A stretch of 8,981 nucleotides of DNA from Desulfobacteraceae bacterium (GTDB taxonomy: Bacteria; Desulfobacterota; Desulfobacteria; Desulfobacterales; Desulfosarcinaceae). Where the stretch lies: the NCBI GenBank assembly GCA_027031325.1, contig JALVRI010000566.1:1-8981 (forward strand). Reading direction: 5' to 3'. The translations under genes and the position numbers were made by a program. Shown here piece after piece: positions 6,509-8,981 of this stretch. Numbering within the stretch: position 1 is the first letter of the stretch; the number at the start of each line of letters is the position of its first letter. The notes beneath the pieces are model-generated. The model ran no database searches, was not told where the DNA came from, and was given only the letters and a program-made list of their open reading frames with translations.

Positions 6509-7263
6509 CTTATGGCCCCCACACAGGCGATCAAAAGGATGCCGGTTTCGATGATTTCGATCAGGGCTCCCAGCATGTCGCCGGTAATACAACCCAACCT
6601 GATCCGGTAGAAAGACAAAATGCCGACCAAAAGCAGCAGGTAACCAATGTTGACGGCCAGCGCCTGAAACCCGGCCAGGGCCGAAGCTGCAATTGTCAGT
6701 ACCAGCCCGAAGTGATGGTACACCTTGGGCGGGCTGCGCCAAAATTGGCTTCCGGTGCCCCCCTGGCGGCGGCCGTAAGGCAGGCTGGCCAGGGCGAAAA
6801 GGACACTTGCGCGGGCGTAAGCCGGTGCCAGCAACAGCCACAACCGCCGCCCATGGTCTAGATTGGCGACCGCCGTCCACTTGGCCAGCAGGCAAAGTAC
6901 CAGTGCGATGGCCCCCATGGCTCCCACCCGGCTGTCTTTCATTATGGCCAAGGCCTTTTCCCGGCCGCGGTTGCCGTACAGACCGTCGGCCGTGTCGGCC
7001 AGACCGTCAAGATGAAGTCCTCCGCTTATCAGGACCAGCAGGGCCACGTCCAGGACGGCGGTGATTCCCCGGGGCAGCACCAAGAGCGCCAGGGTGTCAA
7101 AAAAGCTTACCAGGGCACCGATAACCAATCCGGCCGCCGCGAAAAAAGGGACCATGGCATGGGGCCGGAAGTCACTTCCGGCCCCCCACGGCAAGATGGT
7201 CAGAAATTCCAGGGCCGCCCTAAAATCGCGATACCGGTTTTTGAGGTTGAGAATCGGAGTCAT
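6505..7263 (-). CDS. cobS: Adenosylcobinamide-GDP ribazoletransferase (cobamide 5'-phosphate synthase) CobS
   Basis: A polytopic membrane enzyme that joins AdoCbi-GDP to alpha-ribazole or its phosphate, the last or next-to-last step of cobamide synthesis. It has 252 residues, a typical length. The N-terminal FRAALEFLTILP motif is at 14-25. The signature GGLHLDGLADTADG at 81-94 carries the acidic cluster expected to bind Mg. MKDSRVGAMG follows at 108-117, and GCITGDMLGA is at 224-233. Hydrophobic segments cover about 37-63, 69-81, 116-128, 141-160, 185-204 and 205-218. It begins four bases after the cobU stop with no strong ribosome binding site, which suggests translational coupling. Its stop overlaps the cobD start. 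Confidence 0.96.
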   Translation of the reverse strand: MTPILNLKNRYRDFRAALEFLTILPWGAGSDFRPHAMVPFFAAAGLVIGALVSFFDTLALLVLPRGITAVLDVALLVLISGGLHLDGLADTADGLYGNRGREKALAIMKDSRVGAMGAIALVLCLLAKWTAVANLDHGRRLWLLLAPAYARASVLFALASLPYGRRQGGTGSQFWRSPPKVYHHFGLVLTIAASALAGFQALAVNIGYLLLLVGILSFYRIRLGCITGDMLGALIEIIETGILLIACVGAIR

Positions 7264-7267
7264 GGTT

Positions 7268-7792
7268 TCAGGCTTGATTTTTGATGGTTACCGGGATTCC
7301 TGCAACCATCCAGACAACTTGGGGGCAGGCCTCGGCCATGACACGGTTGACGGCTCCTGCCAGGTCACGAAACCGTCTGGCCAGGGCGTTTTCAGGTACA
7401 ATCCCGCATCCCACCTCGTTGGTGACCAGAAAGACCGCGCAAGTGGTTTCCCGCACAAAACGGGCTACCTCCCCGGCCCGTTCCAGAAGAGAATCGTCGT
7501 CCAGGCCGGTTTCCATCAAGTTGCTCACCCAGAGGGTCAGGCAATCGACGATGACCACGTCGGCAGAAGCATGCTTTTCAAGGGCCGCCAGCAGGTCGGT
7601 CCCGGTTTCCACCGTCAGCCAGTCCGAACCCCGCCTGATCTGGTGATCGCTCACCCGTTTGCGCATTTCAGCATCACGGGGTATGCAGGTGGCTATGAAT
7701 ACTTTGCGGCGTCCGGGGCAGTTTGCCGCCAGGGCAAGTGCCTGGTCGCTTTTCCCGCTTCGGCAGCCGCCTATGATCAGGATTGCGCTCAT
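7268..7792 (-). CDS. cobU: Adenosylcobinamide kinase / adenosylcobinamide-phosphate guanylyltransferase CobU
   Basis: A bifunctional soluble enzyme that phosphorylates adenosylcobinamide and transfers GMP to make AdoCbi-GDP for CobS. It has 174 residues, close to the usual length. The P-loop GGCRSGKS is at 8-15. His50 in SDHQIRRGSDWLTVE lies where the guanylylated histidine of Salmonella CobU falls. VDCLTLWVSNLM at 82-93 and VTNEVGCGIVPENALAR at 123-139 are family signatures. The start ATG overlaps the cbiP stop as ATGA and has no separate Shine-Dalgarno, so translation is probably coupled. The phosphate-bearing product expected of CbiR would enter the pathway here. Confidence 0.96.
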   Translation of the reverse strand: MSAILIIGGCRSGKSDQALALAANCPGRRKVFIATCIPRDAEMRKRVSDHQIRRGSDWLTVETGTDLLAALEKHASADVVIVDCLTLWVSNLMETGLDDDSLLERAGEVARFVRETTCAVFLVTNEVGCGIVPENALARRFRDLAGAVNRVMAEACPQVVWMVAGIPVTIKNQA

Positions 7793-8981
7793 GGGAGAAA
7801 GATTCCAGTTCTGGTTGCCAGTTGTTTCATATCCAGGTTCCGCTCCAGGTGTTCGGCCAGCAGTTCGTACTGGTGATTACGGTATGCGAGGCCGCCGGCT
7901 GCGGATACACGCAATTGTTCCAAGCCGATGCTTGCCAGCCAGCGGGAGGCAATGGCCGGCTCGTCGAACAGGCCGTGGATATAGGTGCCCATCACCCGCC
8001 CGTCTTGTGACAGGCATCCATCCCGGTCTTTTGTCTGTGCGCCGTTGCGGGAGATGACTTCCAGCCAGGGTTGACCGCCTTGCAGGCGTGTGCGGCCCAT
8101 GTGGATTTCGTATCCCAGGCCCTTGTCCCGGTGCCAGCGGAAGGCCGTCAGGGTTGTTGTCTTGGGAGCCGCCAGGGTGGTCCTGACCGGCAACATGGCC
8201 AGCCCCGGAGATATCCCGGGAGGGCCTTCAAGTCCTTGGGGGTCATTTATTTCACGGCCCAGCATCTGGTAACCCCCGCAGATACCCAGGATCCGGCCGC
8301 CGTGCCGACGGTAGGCTTCAAGCTGTTCGGCCCAGCCGGCACGCTGGAGCCACTGCAGATCGGCCCGCGTGTTCTTGCTGCCCGGTATGATCACGGCCGC
8401 AAAGGGTTCCAAATCCCGGGCCTTGTCCAGGTAATAAACTCCAAGACCGGAGATTTTTTCCAGGACGGCAAAATCGGTAAAGTTGGCGATATGGGGTAGG
8501 CGGATTATCCCGACGGCCGGCTTTTTGATCGCCTTCCGGCCTTCGACCCGGCAGGTTTCGATTACCACCGCGTCTTCCTGGTCGATGGAAATGTCCCTAA
8601 ACCAGGGTACGATTCCAAAAACCGGGAGGGATGTTTTTTCCTGGATCCATTCCATCCCGCTAGCGAACAGTCCGGGGTCGCCCCGGAAGCGATTGATGAT
8701 AAAACCGGTCACCTGGTGCCGGTAAGACGACGGCAGACAGACCAGGGTGCCGACGAGCTGGGCGAATATCCCCCCCCGGTGAATGTCGCCCACCAGTATC
8801 ACCGGGGCGCGGGCATGGATGGCGGTCCTGAAGTTGACGAAATCGTGCTCCAGCAGGTTGATTTCGGCGCATGAACCGGCACCTTCAATAATCACCAGGT
8901 CGAAATCCCGCCTGAGCCGGTCCAGGCACTTGCAGGCGATGGAAAAGAGCCGTTCCTTTTCCTTGTAATACTGGCTGGCCT
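7789..8981 (-). CDS. cbiP: Cobyric acid synthase CbiP/CobQ, N-terminus off the right edge
   Basis: A glutamine-dependent amidotransferase that amidates the side chains at positions b, d, e and g of adenosylcobyrinic acid a,c-diamide to give cobyric acid. The window shows the last 396 codons of a protein usually near 480-500 residues; the N-terminal P-loop and start codon lie beyond the edge. The open frame runs unbroken through YYKEKER to the VIIEGAGSCAEINL motif. The C-terminal class I glutaminase-like domain has PGSKNT, the nucleophile Cys in ILGICGGYQMLG (codon 8278-8280) and the active-site His in GTYIHGLFDEP (codon 7975-7977). The frame also contains an internal ATG at 8895, which is not the start because the conserved sequence continues upstream. 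It is the first visible gene of the operon; its own promoter is not in view. Confidence 0.96.
   Translation of the reverse strand, partial: ASQYYKEKERLFSIACKCLDRLRRDFDLVIIEGAGSCAEINLLEHDFVNFRTAIHARAPVILVGDIHRGGIFAQLVGTLVCLPSSYRHQVTGFIINRFRGDPGLFASGMEWIQEKTSLPVFGIVPWFRDISIDQEDAVVIETCRVEGRKAIKKPAVGIIRLPHIANFTDFAVLEKISGLGVYYLDKARDLEPFAAVIIPGSKNTRADLQWLQRAGWAEQLEAYRRHGGRILGICGGYQMLGREINDPQGLEGPPGISPGLAMLPVRTTLAAPKTTTLTAFRWHRDKGLGYEIHMGRTRLQGGQPWLEVISRNGAQTKDRDGCLSQDGRVMGTYIHGLFDEPAIASRWLASIGLEQLRVSAAGGLAYRNHQYELLAEHLERNLDMKQLATRTGIFLP

Noticed and set aside
5405..6895. A 496-codon version of the cobD frame starting at 6895
   Set aside because: The extra 129 residues lie on cobS in another frame and have no family likeness; the ATG at 6508 gives the standard CobD N-terminus and an ATGA overlap.

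Overview
The window looks like a chromosomal segment of a GC-rich anaerobic bacterium, most likely a Desulfobacterota (former Deltaproteobacteria) relative. This rests on the cobamide gene order, a corrinoid methyltransferase of the Wood-Ljungdahl type, and the general look of the proteins; it is an inference, and I cannot name a genus.

Layout. Positions 1-1927 (minus) carry the N-terminal 642 residues of a class A penicillin-binding protein, whose C-terminus lies off the left edge. Positions 1928-2375 are an intergenic region with no convincing gene but several short inverted repeats; a roughly 267 bp stretch in it is bounded by imperfect inverted copies of an 18-base motif. A small histidine-rich protein (2376-2654, plus) is the only plus-strand gene. 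From 2681 to the right edge everything is on the minus strand and concerns corrinoids. In transcription order these are cbiP/cobQ (partial), cobU, cobS, cobD, cbiB and cbiR, then a 73 bp inverted-repeat element, then a pterin-binding methyltransferase of the AcsE/MeTr type.

How the genes work together. CbiP amidates the corrin ring to cobyric acid. CobD makes aminopropanol phosphate from threonine phosphate, and CbiB attaches it to give adenosylcobinamide phosphate. CobU activates this to the GDP form, and CobS adds the lower-ligand nucleoside. CbiR belongs to the AP-endonuclease-2-like TIM-barrel family shown in Akkermansia to cut the nucleotide loop of finished cobamides, so the cassette appears able both to complete a cobamide and to strip and rebuild scavenged ones. 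Three junctions (cbiP/cobU, cobS/cobD, cobD/cbiB) are ATGA overlaps. The cobU/cobS and cbiB/cbiR gaps are 4 and 11 bases, so cbiP to cbiR is almost certainly one transcript. The methyltransferase is a plausible cobamide consumer, but the repeat element separates it from the operon. No cobalamin riboswitch, cobT or cobC is visible; the operon promoter lies beyond the right edge.

The points most worth a second look are the co-transcribed CbiR, the GTG start of cbiR, the methyltransferase whose first ATG abuts the repeat element, the dispersed 16-18 base repeats, and the His-rich small protein beside corrinoid genes.
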